Source: Mycobacterium sp.
Lineage (GTDB): Bacteria; Actinomycetota; Actinomycetes; Mycobacteriales; Mycobacteriaceae
DNA: 8,504 nucleotides
Direction of reading: 5' to 3'
NCBI GenBank assembly: GCA_018500005.2
Contig: JAHBAP020000530.1
Location: 1-8,504, forward strand
This document shows, piece by piece, positions 1 to 7,503 of the stretch. Under the pieces are notes generated by a model that had not been told where the DNA came from, made no database searches, and was given only the letters and a program-made list of their open reading frames with translations. Numbering within the stretch: the stretch's first letter is position 1; each line of letters begins with the position of its first letter. The position numbers were made by a program, and so were the translations under genes.

Positions 1-1
1 A

Positions 2-28
2 GCGAGCGACTCCGAGGACGCCGTTTAA
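2..28 (+). CDS. Possible C-terminal tail of an upstream gene (8 codons)
   Basis: The frame that ends in TAA at 26-28 reads back to the window edge without a stop and would encode an acidic tail ASDSEDAV. It could be the end of a gene lying left of the window, on the same strand as the methyltransferase and 9 bp before its ATG. Eight codons are too few to establish coding, so this is only a suggestion. The TAA is in frame with the methyltransferase and blocks any earlier start for it. Confidence 0.2.
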   Translation, partial: ASDSEDAV

Positions 29-37
29 AGTGCACCC

Positions 38-793
38 ATGGACCGTTTCGGCGCATACGTGAGCATACTTGAGAGCCAAGGTATCGCTGTGTCAGCGTCG
101 ACGAAGATCTTGGATTTTGGCTGCGGCGATGGTGGATTGGTCAAGAGTGCGATTTCGCGTGGTTTGGACGCATATGGTTGTGACATTGACTTCAGCCAAG
201 TCTGGCTTGACCAAGAGTTGCTGGCCGGCTTGGTGCAGGAAGGGCGCGTGCGGAAGATAGAGGCGGCGGGACGTGACAATCCCCACTACTCGCCGTTATC
301 TGCGGACGCCTACCGCCTGCCATTCGACGATGCAACATTCGACATCGTTGTTTCAGACCAGGTCCTCGAGCATGTTTTCAACTACTCCGAAGTAGCGCAT
401 GAGCTCTACCGCGTGTTGAAGCCCGGTGGAGTTTTCCTACACATGTTCCCTTCCAGCTTCTCGATCATCGAACCCCACATCAATGTCCCATTTGCCGGAG
501 CTTTTGACAGCAATTGGTGGTTGCGGCTCTGGGCGGTTCTGGGTGTTCGAAACATCTACCAGAAAGATTTTTCGGTGAAAGAGACCGTCTCGTGGAACCG
601 GGAGTTTCTGGACAAAGGCACCAATTACCTATCCAAAAGGCAGTTGCGCGAGGATTTCATAAATCTGTTCGAGGTAAGGTTCCTGGAGAGTGAATTCCTT
701 AAGACGAGCAAGCGGGCGCGCGTTTTTCTGCTTCCGTCCGTTTATAGCTGTCTTCGCAGCAGAGTCATGTACGGCGTGCGGCGGAACAAGTAG
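38..793 (+). CDS. Class I SAM-dependent methyltransferase (Methyltransf_11 type)
   Basis: A 251-residue soluble methyltransferase. The glycine-rich SAM-binding motif I is ILDFGCGDGG at residues 24-33, and the acidic residue at the end of strand beta-2 is in CDID (49-51). The family motif FDIVVSDQVLEH follows at about 101-112, then LKPGGVFLHMFPS at about 127-139. The length is normal for this family. The acceptor cannot be read from the sequence. In a polysaccharide locus it may be a sugar hydroxyl or carboxyl, or a glycolipid, but methyltransferases of this class also act on quinones and other small molecules. The ATG at 38 is the first possible start because an in-frame TAA lies at 26-28. 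No good Shine-Dalgarno is seen; GAGGA at 14-18 is too far away. It converges with the acyltransferase gene, 42 bp apart. The class assignment is firm and the substrate is unknown. Confidence 0.9.
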   Translation: MDRFGAYVSILESQGIAVSASTKILDFGCGDGGLVKSAISRGLDAYGCDIDFSQVWLDQELLAGLVQEGRVRKIEAAGRDNPHYSPLSADAYRLPFDDATFDIVVSDQVLEHVFNYSEVAHELYRVLKPGGVFLHMFPSSFSIIEPHINVPFAGAFDSNWWLRLWAVLGVRNIYQKDFSVKETVSWNREFLDKGTNYLSKRQLREDFINLFEVRFLESEFLKTSKRARVFLLPSVYSCLRSRVMYGVRRNK

Positions 794-796
794 GGC

Positions 797-830
797 GCCC
801 CGCATTGTGCACAGTGAGAAGCTCCGGGGC
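797..830. terminator. Possible bidirectional hairpin between convergent genes
   Basis: GCCCCG at 797-802 can pair with CGGGGC at 825-830, giving a 6-bp G+C stem around a 22-nt loop that contains the palindrome TGTGCACA (806-813). It lies in the 42-bp gap between the stop codons of the methyltransferase and the acyltransferase, where a terminator is expected. There is no T-run on either side and the loop is long, so it is a weak candidate that would suit the U-tail-poor terminators proposed for actinobacteria. Confidence 0.3.
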
Positions 831-835
831 CTGAT

Positions 836-1933
836 TTACGGCAGTGCTTTGGTCCGGTTCCGCCACGATTGAACGGGCCTTTCAACGGCTAGGTAGATCA
901 CGAACCCGGACAGAGTTCCCAGTACGGTCAGAAGTGGAACTCTCACGAGCGGAGCCAAGTGGCCGATAGTTGGTATCGCGTAGCTCATCACGATCAAGTG
1001 CGTCAGGTAAATGCTGTAGCTGGATAATCCAATGAACTGGACTATCCGCATCCGAACGGCTGAGTCGAATGCTCGCCTGATTGCAGTCGATTGCGTGCCG
1101 AACCCGTAGATAATTATTACGCACGCGACGAAGGATTGGATCGAAAACCTGAATGTGTATCGGAACCACTCGTTACGAAGAACGAGGCTGGCGGTGAACA
1201 TTAAAATCGCGAGAATAAACGCGAGATCCGTCTGGCAAGCTCTGACGAATGTTCTTGTGGCCGACCATCGACTCGGCTGACCCGGTGAGTGGTAAAAAGC
1301 GAATGCGGTCAGGACCCCGAGTGCAATCGCTTCCATTCGAGTATCGGAACCGTAGTAAATCCGGTCTTCATCTATGGCTCCAGTAGAGGCCGATGCGACT
1401 AGAAGGATTCGAGTGCCAAGGCTGAATAAGGCGGTCGCGAACACCCCGGCGGCTATCCATTTAGCTCCAAGTCTGAATTTCAAGGCGGCGAACCAAATGA
1501 TCGCGAATGCGACATAGAACTGTTCTTCGATCGAGAGACTCCAAACAACTTCGCTGCCAGTCAGTTGCGGAAATACGCCGTTTACCCGCAACCAGTTGTA
1601 GTAGAAGAAGATGATCCCTAGGAGGGGATTCCATTCGATCGGTTCGACTAGACCAAGTGCGAGGGTCGGAATGACCACCACCGCAATCAGCGGTGGCAGA
1701 ATTTTCAGAACGCGCCGAGTGTAGAATGCTTTGATATCGAATGTTCCGGTGCGGGTGTTCTCTTTGAGTAAGAGATAGGTGATGATGAAGCCGGATATAC
1801 CGAAGAAGATCGTGACGCCGCTTCCTCCCGGCACAATGTCACCCATTCCGGCGTGCGCCACGACAACGAGCATCACCGCCAATGCGCGCATCGCATCGAT
1901 ATGAGCGTATCTGGCTGAGTTTTGGCCAGTCAC
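836..1933 (-). CDS. Membrane acyltransferase, family 3 (OafA/NodX-like O-acyltransferase)
   Basis: A 365-residue integral membrane protein of the acyltransferase-3 family, whose members O-acylate (usually O-acetylate) sugars of surface glycans and macrolides. It has the R-x10-H active-site pattern (R16 and H27 in MRALAVMLVVVAH), the signature GVTIFFGISGFIITYLL at about 39-55, the basic stretch FYTRRVLKILPP at about 70-81 and the hallmark WSLSIEEQFY at 131-140. About ten hydrophobic segments cover the rest, and there is no C-terminal SGNH domain. The start is GTG at 1933, which places the conserved first helix immediately after a short N-terminus; the ribosome site is weak. It follows the glycosyltransferase gene on the same strand after 46 bp, so co-transcription is likely. 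Its G+C looks lower than that of the neighbouring GT4 gene. The family is certain; the acyl donor and sugar acceptor are not visible. Confidence 0.93.
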   Translation of the reverse strand: MTGQNSARYAHIDAMRALAVMLVVVAHAGMGDIVPGGSGVTIFFGISGFIITYLLLKENTRTGTFDIKAFYTRRVLKILPPLIAVVVIPTLALGLVEPIEWNPLLGIIFFYYNWLRVNGVFPQLTGSEVVWSLSIEEQFYVAFAIIWFAALKFRLGAKWIAAGVFATALFSLGTRILLVASASTGAIDEDRIYYGSDTRMEAIALGVLTAFAFYHSPGQPSRWSATRTFVRACQTDLAFILAILMFTASLVLRNEWFRYTFRFSIQSFVACVIIIYGFGTQSTAIRRAFDSAVRMRIVQFIGLSSYSIYLTHLIVMSYAIPTIGHLAPLVRVPLLTVLGTLSGFVIYLAVERPVQSWRNRTKALP

Positions 1934-1974
1934 GGTGCTGAGACCCCCATAGGCCGGACTGTCGGGAAGGCTAT

Positions 1975-1991
1975 CACGGCTAATAGCCGTG
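1975..1991 (-). repeat. 7-bp inverted repeat across the glycosyltransferase stop codon
   Basis: CACGGCT (1975-1981) and AGCCGTG (1985-1991) are perfect inverted copies separated by 3 nt. They enclose the TAG stop codon (1980-1982) of the minus-strand GT4 gene. An alternative, mutually exclusive stem pairs GGCTAT (1969-1974) with ATAGCC (1983-1988). No T-tract follows on the minus strand, so it is not a standard terminator. It could be an attenuating or RNA-stabilising hairpin ahead of the acyltransferase gene, or simply chance. Confidence 0.4.
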
Positions 1992-3203
1992 CTTGCGGGA
2001 CATAAGTTGCTGGTAGAACCTGACGAGTTCGCGACGTGAGAAGTCCCAGGACAGTTGCTCTCTGACTCTGGTCAGTCCCAACTGCCCCATCGCGAGCCGT
2101 CGTTGGGGATCGTCGAGGAGCTCGTCAATCGCTCGTGCGAACGCGAGTTCGTCGTTGGCCGGCACGTAAACGGCGGCGTCCCCGGCCGACACCCGTGCTT
2201 CGCGCAGGTCGAATGAGACGATTGGGCGGCCCATCGCCATGTATTCGATGACCTTGTTCATCGTCGACACGTCGTTGAGTGGGTTGAGTGGATCGGGTGA
2301 GAGGCAGACGTCGGCTGTCGATAGGCAGCGTTGAACGAATTCGTCGGGAACCCTGCCTGGAAAGTCGACGACATCGTCGATGCCCAACTGCTTACTCAGC
2401 GCGACCATGTCGTCATAGCTGTCGCCAGCCCCCATGAAGATGCAATGGAAGTCGTCGCGGCCAATGTCGGTGCGGAGCGCTTTCACGGCCCGTAGCGCGT
2501 AGTCGACGCCGTCCTGGGGGCCCATGACTCCGATGTAGGCCAGCAGATACGGCTTACCTTTGCGCAGGGTGTCGTCCTGCGGCTGTCGGGTGAAGCGGCT
2601 CAAATCCGGAGCGCTGCGGACCACCGTGACGCGCTGCGCCGGCATCTTCCCTCGCTCTATCGCGACACGCCGATAGCTTTCATTCGTCGAGATCACACCG
2701 TCGGCGGCAGCGAAGGTAAGTCTTTCGACAAAGCGTGTCAGCCGATACAGGATGGCCCGAGAACCGGTGAACCGTGACTGGAACAGTTCGGGCACCAGGT
2801 CGTGGTGGTCGAATACGAATCCTGCCCCCCACGGCCGTAAGGCCAGGGCGACTAGGAAGAGCAGGTCCGGTGGGTTGCACGCGTGGACGATGTCGACAGG
2901 TCCCTCTCTGCGGACCCTGATGGCCAGTCGCAGCGTATGCCACAGCGCCAGCCCGTATTCGCGAACGTAACCTGCCGGCCCGCCAGTCGCAGGCGTCAAC
3001 GGGTAACGCAGTATCCGGACCCCGTCAATGACTTCCTCGGGTGCTTGATCCCGGTTCATGCCCGTCGGGCAAATGACGGTTACCCGGAAGCCGGCATCGA
3101 CGAGCGCGCGGCTCTCCTGCCAGACTCTGCGGTCAAAAGGCACAGAGAGGTTCTCGACGAGGATAAGGATGTGGCGCGGTTGCCGCGTTTCCACCGTGCT
3201 CAC
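1980..3203 (-). CDS. Glycosyltransferase family 4 (GT-B fold)
   Basis: A 407-residue cytoplasmic or membrane-associated glycosyltransferase with two Rossmann-like domains. The N-terminal domain begins HILILVENLSVPFDRRVWQESRAL (split here at residues 11-34) and includes DIVHACNPPD (104-113) and FDHHDLVPE (131-139). The C-terminal GT1/GT4 domain starts near YLLAYIGVMGPQDG (219-232), continues with CIFMGAGDSYDDM, and carries the donor site around DVSTMNKVIEYMAMGRPIVSF (positions 311-331). The first Glu of the usual E-x7-E motif is replaced: E320 is present but position 312 is Val beside Asp311. I remember related sequences with a similar ndvSTMNKvxEYMA pattern, so this is probably a subfamily trait rather than damage. 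The donor sugar is probably a nucleotide sugar, identity unknown. GGAGG at 3207-3211 is only 3 nt before the GTG at 3203, and 12 nt before an in-frame GTG at codon 4, so the exact start is slightly open. Confidence 0.93.
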   Translation of the reverse strand: MSTVETRQPRHILILVENLSVPFDRRVWQESRALVDAGFRVTVICPTGMNRDQAPEEVIDGVRILRYPLTPATGGPAGYVREYGLALWHTLRLAIRVRREGPVDIVHACNPPDLLFLVALALRPWGAGFVFDHHDLVPELFQSRFTGSRAILYRLTRFVERLTFAAADGVISTNESYRRVAIERGKMPAQRVTVVRSAPDLSRFTRQPQDDTLRKGKPYLLAYIGVMGPQDGVDYALRAVKALRTDIGRDDFHCIFMGAGDSYDDMVALSKQLGIDDVVDFPGRVPDEFVQRCLSTADVCLSPDPLNPLNDVSTMNKVIEYMAMGRPIVSFDLREARVSAGDAAVYVPANDELAFARAIDELLDDPQRRLAMGQLGLTRVREQLSWDFSRRELVRFYQQLMSRKHGY

Positions 3204-3245
3204 TGGCCTCCGATCAGATCTTGAGCGCGTGTTAGGTTCGCTGTC

Positions 3246-4655
3246 ATGGGCGCTACGCGGTCAGCGATCATTTCATTCTTCTCGCAAGCGATCGCCGACC
3301 GGTTGCGGGAGTCCAAAACCGACACAGCGTCGCGACGTTCGTTAGATAAATCCGCGACCATTGCATCCGTGTTCCAAAAGAAGTCGCCACGCGACTCTGT
3401 TTTGATTGAAATGTCAGACCTATCGATTACCCGACGACCAGTGAACCGCTATCGGTTTCCGGTGCTCCAGCGCTTTCGCATCGCCGGCTGGCGGCTACTC
3501 AATGAACTGGTCGACCGTATCAGGGCATCGGTTTGGCGTCCCAGCAACGTCCTGCTTGTCACGGGCAACGCCCCGGAAGCCAAGGTCGCGGAGGTCCAAG
3601 CACGGCTCGAGTTCCTGTTCTCCCATCTCAGACGCAATACTGGGTTCCGCCGGGCCCGAAGCGCTCCGATATCTGCGTACTTCCGCAACACCGGGGTTGT
3701 GGCAGTCGACACAACTGCAGTCCCCGCGATTGCCTGTCGCCGGGTGGGGTGGGTGGCCGACTTGGATTACGAGGCTAATCCCTATGACGGTTGGGCCCTC
3801 CTGGACTTTGGTGCCGCCGTTGCCAGCGACGCTCTGGAGAAATCGGTCGCGGCCGGTCGCGAGGTATTTTTTTCACGGGTACGAGAGATCACTGCAAATG
3901 GTCTGAGGCCCGCCTATCTCTTCGGCACGGGTCCGTCCTTAGGGTTGGCCGGCGCGCGTTCGTTCCGAGACGGCACGACCGTTGTTTGCAACACCATCGT
4001 CCGCGATGCTGCACTTTGGCACCAACTGAAACCTGCCTTCTTCACCGCGGGGGACGCTATCTACCACTTCGGCCATACGGACCACGCACGCGCGTTCCGA
4101 CTCGATGCATTGCGCCGCCTCGAGGAGTCCGAAGGCCGCACCCTGTTTGTCTACCCGGCGCCCTTTGATGTCATCGTGCGGTCGGAGTTCCAAGATGTTG
4201 AAGAGGTACTCGTTCCAATACCGTGGGGCGAACACACGGATATCACGGTGGATCTCTTGCGAGAGTATGCGCTGCCTCAGGTCGGGAATGTGCTTAATGC
4301 GCTGCTTCTTCCGTTGGGCTGTACGTTGAGCAACGATATCCGTCTTTGGGGGTTCGACGGTCGCGCGCCGACCGACAGCGGTTTCTGGTCTAACTCCTCA
4401 CGCCACGCGTATCCGGAACTCATGCAATCCTTGCGTGATTCGCACCCCGCGTTTTTTGCTGAACTGGTGCCGCGGGGCAATGAAAGTCGATATGTCAACC
4501 AAGTTCACGGCGACCTGTTGGACGAAAGATTGAGTGAGGCTGAAGATCGCGGCTTTCGATTCGAGCTGCTCCACCCCTCATGGACGCCAACTTTGCAGAA
4601 ACGGTATTACGGATCCGATGATGTAACTGGGATGACCGACTCCGCAACCGTTTAG
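3246..4655 (+). CDS. Putative glycosyltransferase, DUF115 / GT42 (sialyltransferase)-like, unassigned family
   Basis: A 469-residue protein that I cannot place in a named family. The C-terminal half (about 220-465) has the order of motifs seen in DUF115 proteins and Campylobacter Cst-type GT42 sialyltransferases. These are a nucleotide-binding loop FGTGPSL (226-232), a CNTIVRD segment (258-264), an AFFTAGDAIYHFG segment, then IRLWGFDGR (365-373), FW at 380-381, DSHP (398-401), Tyr426 and His431, and LLHPSWTPTLQKR (451-463). The first 220 residues match nothing I know: a basic stretch, then alpha/beta-looking sequence (NVLLVTGNAPEAK, 101-113). No signal peptide or clear membrane helix is visible. 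The ATG at 3246 has a weak AGG upstream; an in-frame ATG at 3411 (codon 56) is an alternative, but codons before it already look coding. It lies 42 bp from the divergent GT4 gene and its TAG overlaps the convergent polymerase stop by 4 bp. A role in adding an acidic sugar to the glycan is inference. Confidence 0.8.
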   Translation: MGATRSAIISFFSQAIADRLRESKTDTASRRSLDKSATIASVFQKKSPRDSVLIEMSDLSITRRPVNRYRFPVLQRFRIAGWRLLNELVDRIRASVWRPSNVLLVTGNAPEAKVAEVQARLEFLFSHLRRNTGFRRARSAPISAYFRNTGVVAVDTTAVPAIACRRVGWVADLDYEANPYDGWALLDFGAAVASDALEKSVAAGREVFFSRVREITANGLRPAYLFGTGPSLGLAGARSFRDGTTVVCNTIVRDAALWHQLKPAFFTAGDAIYHFGHTDHARAFRLDALRRLEESEGRTLFVYPAPFDVIVRSEFQDVEEVLVPIPWGEHTDITVDLLREYALPQVGNVLNALLLPLGCTLSNDIRLWGFDGRAPTDSGFWSNSSRHAYPELMQSLRDSHPAFFAELVPRGNESRYVNQVHGDLLDERLSEAEDRGFRFELLHPSWTPTLQKRYYGSDDVTGMTDSATV

Positions 4656-5986
4656 AGCTGGTGTCGGCTAACTGCGAGTGGTTGTCGGATTGCGAGTCGG
4701 CTGCCTGTTCTCGGTTTCTCGCCAGCCTGACAAGAGGCGCCGACAAAAATCATGAAGACCCAGAAAGTCAATTGAGCGGGGCCGGGCGCAACTGTGACCT
4801 CGGTGATGCCGACCAGCACCACAACGGTCAATCCGACGGTGCCCGCTATCGCGTAAGTTCCCCAGTCTGTCCTGCGTTTTGCCAGGCGTTCGCCTGCCCA
4901 GAAGGCGGCCACGGCGAGAACTGCGAATCCGATGACTCCTCCGTCGAATAGTTGCTGGAGAAAGGAATTGTGAACGTAGGACCGCTCCGGGTTTCTGACG
5001 GTCCCCTCGAGGAGGGTTGAGTAGCTCCCCGAAGCGCCGGACCGATACTGGCCGCTGGCTCCAAAGCCGAGCGCCTTACTTGGAAGATCATTGACCCACT
5101 CTTGCCAGTACTTGATTGAGCTCGCCCAAATGCGGTCGCGCCCCTGGAGGCTCAGAACGGTCTCGGCGCTCGTTGAGCGGCCAGGGCTCAATGCCTTCAT
5201 AGGGGCTACGGCGAATTGGAGTCCGTTTGATAGCAAGGGAAACAAGAAGGCAAAGGTCGCGGCGAGTGCCGTCGCCGCCTGCGCCAACCAGCGAGTGGCC
5301 CCAGGCGTGCTGAATACGATCACAAGGATGGCGGCACTGACGATGATCGAAGACCGTGAACCCGCGCTGACCATGACGAAGGCTGCGGCCAGGAGAGCAA
5401 GAGACCGGAGTGCACGCCGCAATGCACCCTTCTCTGAAAACACGAAAGGAAAGCCAACGACAAAAACGGCGGCAACGGCGGGAGGAATATTAATCGAACC
5501 AGCTAGCGGAAATAGAATTCGCTCGAATCCTGACGATTCCACCAAGCCGCCAATGCGTACGTTGTAGGCGGATGAACGAAATCCGACGGCATACGTTACA
5601 ACATTTATTACGAGGTAGAGACCGCAACCGTCAATCAGCGAGCTTATTATGCTCCTAGCGTCAACGGTGGCGATCAACCTGAATACCAACAAGCTAATCA
5701 TCAGGAAGATCAATAATGTGTACAGATTCTCGGGACGGCCGAACGAGAGTGTGGCCGCCGATATTAGAGCGACAATCGGACCGGGCCGGCTTTGGAAGGC
5801 TCCTTCGGGCTTGCGTAAATACGCCGTCGCGACCGCGAGTCCGGTGAGGAGCAGGCCGCCTTTTGCGTGAATGGGAAAAACGGCAAGGACAGTCGGGAGA
5901 AAAATAACGATCCAGTCCGGTTTCATTGGCTCTCGGTCTGAATCAAAAATTATTGATCTAAGTCCGGTGCCGGGTTTTTCAGTCAC
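4652..5986 (-). CDS. wzy: Wzy-like polysaccharide polymerase / O-antigen ligase family protein
   Basis: A 444-residue polytopic membrane protein that would polymerise lipid-linked repeat units on the outer face of the membrane. About eleven hydrophobic segments are visible. The O-antigen-ligase (Wzy_C) signatures are SAGSRSS at about 207-213, LQGRDRIW around 280-287 at the start of the large extracellular loop, and YVHNSFLQQLFDGGVIG at 337-353, where the His is typically essential. I place the start at GTG 5986. It overlaps the flippase stop as GTGA, and GAGGG (5994-5998) sits 7 nt upstream. An upstream start at 6067 would run 85 bp into the flippase gene and add a non-conserved, basic leader. 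An ATG at 5926 is a less likely alternative. Translational coupling to the flippase gene is expected. Ligase versus polymerase cannot be told from sequence alone; the adjacent Wzx argues for a polymerase. Confidence 0.87.
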   Translation of the reverse strand: MTEKPGTGLRSIIFDSDREPMKPDWIVIFLPTVLAVFPIHAKGGLLLTGLAVATAYLRKPEGAFQSRPGPIVALISAATLSFGRPENLYTLLIFLMISLLVFRLIATVDARSIISSLIDGCGLYLVINVVTYAVGFRSSAYNVRIGGLVESSGFERILFPLAGSINIPPAVAAVFVVGFPFVFSEKGALRRALRSLALLAAAFVMVSAGSRSSIIVSAAILVIVFSTPGATRWLAQAATALAATFAFLFPLLSNGLQFAVAPMKALSPGRSTSAETVLSLQGRDRIWASSIKYWQEWVNDLPSKALGFGASGQYRSGASGSYSTLLEGTVRNPERSYVHNSFLQQLFDGGVIGFAVLAVAAFWAGERLAKRRTDWGTYAIAGTVGLTVVVLVGITEVTVAPGPAQLTFWVFMIFVGASCQAGEKPRTGSRLAIRQPLAVSRHQL

Positions 5987-7503
5987 TTTCTTTCCCTCAA
6001 AAATTGCTTCGTCGAGTTGCCGCACCAAGTAGCTAAGGCAAGCGAGCCTAACCCCAGAAGTATGCAAACCCCACTCAATACATTTGCGTTAGCAGATCCC
6101 GCCGGGGAGGTGATGGCCGCAAAGCTGAAGACAAGCGCCCCAGATGCCAACGTTATCATCGGCCAGTCGGCAATCCAGCGCTGCCAGGCGATCCTGATGT
6201 TACTTATCCGGGTGAGCGCCAACGCGGCGACTGCCATTGCGGCGAAGGCTGCAGCAGTGGTGAAGGCAACCCCGATCGCGCCGTAGCGCCGTCCGAATAC
6301 GAGGATGCCGCTCAGCAGTGTTGCTGCGCCGGCGCCCGACGCCAGAGCGCTCAAGCGAGTGATGCCTGCAGTTTGGGTGAGGTAGTTCATCGGGATGAGG
6401 TAGAGCCCGTAGGCGGCCTGCGCGAAGAGCAGCACCCCGGTAACCCCGAATGACGGCCAGTAGGATTCAGGGAACAGGCGGGGCCCGGTCAGTGCCACCC
6501 CGGCACCGACGAGAGCGGGCACTACGAGCGCGGCGAACAGCTGCCATCGGACGGGGCCCAGTGTCTCTTGGGTCGGCGCGGGAAGGACTTCCCGCGAGTA
6601 GTGCGCAAGGGCGGCTCGGTTGCTCTCCGCAAGGACAAGGCTGGCCACCGACGCGAGGTTGAAACCGAAGGCGAACAGCCCCACCTGATCGGCTGGCGCC
6701 ACTGCCGCCATTGCGGGACGACTTAAGGAGGCGAGTGCCCAAAGGGCGGCGCTGTGTGGAACCAGCGGGAGCGTGAACATGATCAGATAGCGGATCTGCC
6801 CGAAGTCGATTTTCGCGTGCGGTAACCGAACAAGGGCAGCTGCAACAATTGCAGCTAGAACTGCGCTGACCAAGTCTGAAATCGCCCAACCCAGGACGCC
6901 GAGACGCATTCCCACGACGAATATCAGCTTTGCGGCCGCTGTCACGACAACAGACGTCAGCGAAATTGCGATGAATCGGTGCAAGTCCTGGCGGGCTTGA
7001 GCTACCCACAATGCGTAAGTTGACGCCGCTGGTTGAAATCCGATCGCCATGAGCTCAATGGCCCAGATATAACCGCTGACGCCGAGCATCGTGGGGACGA
7101 ACAAGGTCACTACGGCAGCAGCTGGGAGAACGATGACCGGAAAGATGTAGTAGCAGTACGTCCCTGCAGCGCGCAGCAGGGAGGGGCCGTTTTCGTCGTC
7201 CCTGGCCGCTGCCCGGACAATTAGCTGGATCAAAGGTGCCGCGATGATTGCGATGATGAATAACGAAGTTGCGGATAACACCGATGCAGCCCCGTACTCA
7301 GCCGGCGACATCACCTGGGTGACGAACGGAAGTATGAGTAGCGATACACCTCGTTGCAGGCCGGCCAGCGAAACATAGATCAACGCCGCCGCTCCGGATT
7401 TGCCGGCTTGGGCCACAGCTAGTCGACCTGCGATCCGGGAACGCAGGGCCTCAACCGGCCGGAAGCGATCACTCCGAGCCCAGCCGTGCAGTTGCCCCGC
7501 CAT
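5983..7503 (-). CDS. wzx: Wzx-like lipid-linked oligosaccharide flippase (MOP superfamily)
   Basis: A 506-residue polytopic membrane protein with about 12-14 hydrophobic segments and few charged residues, as in polysaccharide flippases of the MOP exporter superfamily. The N-terminal family pattern is clear: RGVSLLILPFVTQVMSPAEYG spans about 51-71. The mid-protein half-repeat is PLVPHSAALWALASLSRPAM, about 246-265, followed by VGLFAFGFNLASVASL. It would flip undecaprenyl-linked repeat units to the outside for the adjacent polymerase. The start is uncertain. ATG 7503 overlaps the SDR gene by 35 bp and has no clear Shine-Dalgarno. A GTG at 7416 (codon 30) lies just before the first hydrophobic segment, is past the SDR stop, and has AGG 10 nt upstream. 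A TTG at 7506 is also in frame. The gene ends in the GTGA overlap with the polymerase gene. Confidence 0.88.
   Translation of the reverse strand: MAGQLHGWARSDRFRPVEALRSRIAGRLAVAQAGKSGAAALIYVSLAGLQRGVSLLILPFVTQVMSPAEYGAASVLSATSLFIIAIIAAPLIQLIVRAAARDDENGPSLLRAAGTYCYYIFPVIVLPAAAVVTLFVPTMLGVSGYIWAIELMAIGFQPAASTYALWVAQARQDLHRFIAISLTSVVVTAAAKLIFVVGMRLGVLGWAISDLVSAVLAAIVAAALVRLPHAKIDFGQIRYLIMFTLPLVPHSAALWALASLSRPAMAAVAPADQVGLFAFGFNLASVASLVLAESNRAALAHYSREVLPAPTQETLGPVRWQLFAALVVPALVGAGVALTGPRLFPESYWPSFGVTGVLLFAQAAYGLYLIPMNYLTQTAGITRLSALASGAGAATLLSGILVFGRRYGAIGVAFTTAAAFAAMAVAALALTRISNIRIAWQRWIADWPMITLASGALVFSFAAITSPAGSANANVLSGVCILLGLGSLALATWCGNSTKQFLRERK
5984..5998 (-). promoter_or_regulatory. Ribosome binding site and coupled GTG start of the polymerase gene
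   Basis: On the minus strand GAGGG (5998-5994) is followed by 7 nt and then GTG (5986-5984). The GTG shares two bases with the flippase stop TGA (5985-5983). This GTGA arrangement decides the polymerase start and suggests that ribosomes finishing the flippase re-start at once. Confidence 0.8.

Noticed and set aside
806..813. TGTGCACA palindrome as an operator
   Set aside because: It sits between two stop codons in the convergent gap, not upstream of a gene, and is only 8 bp, so chance is the better explanation.
3221..3240. TTGAGC followed by TAGGTT as a sigma-70-like promoter for the plus-strand gene
   Set aside because: The two hexamers are only about 6 bp apart instead of about 17, and the second is a poor -10 match.
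5091..5567. 158-codon plus-strand open frame
   Set aside because: It lies antisense inside the polymerase gene, has low-complexity Ala/Arg/Thr-rich content and no recognisable motif. The minus-strand frame is clearly coding.
5987..6067. Longer N-terminus for the polymerase (start at 6067)
   Set aside because: It would overlap the flippase gene by 85 bp. The GTG at 5986 has a good Shine-Dalgarno and a GTGA overlap, and the extra residues do not resemble the family.
6467..7009. 180-codon minus-strand frame inside the flippase gene
   Set aside because: It is the shifted frame of a high-GC gene, rich in Arg, Gly, Ser and Pro, while the overlapping flippase frame has membrane segments and family motifs.
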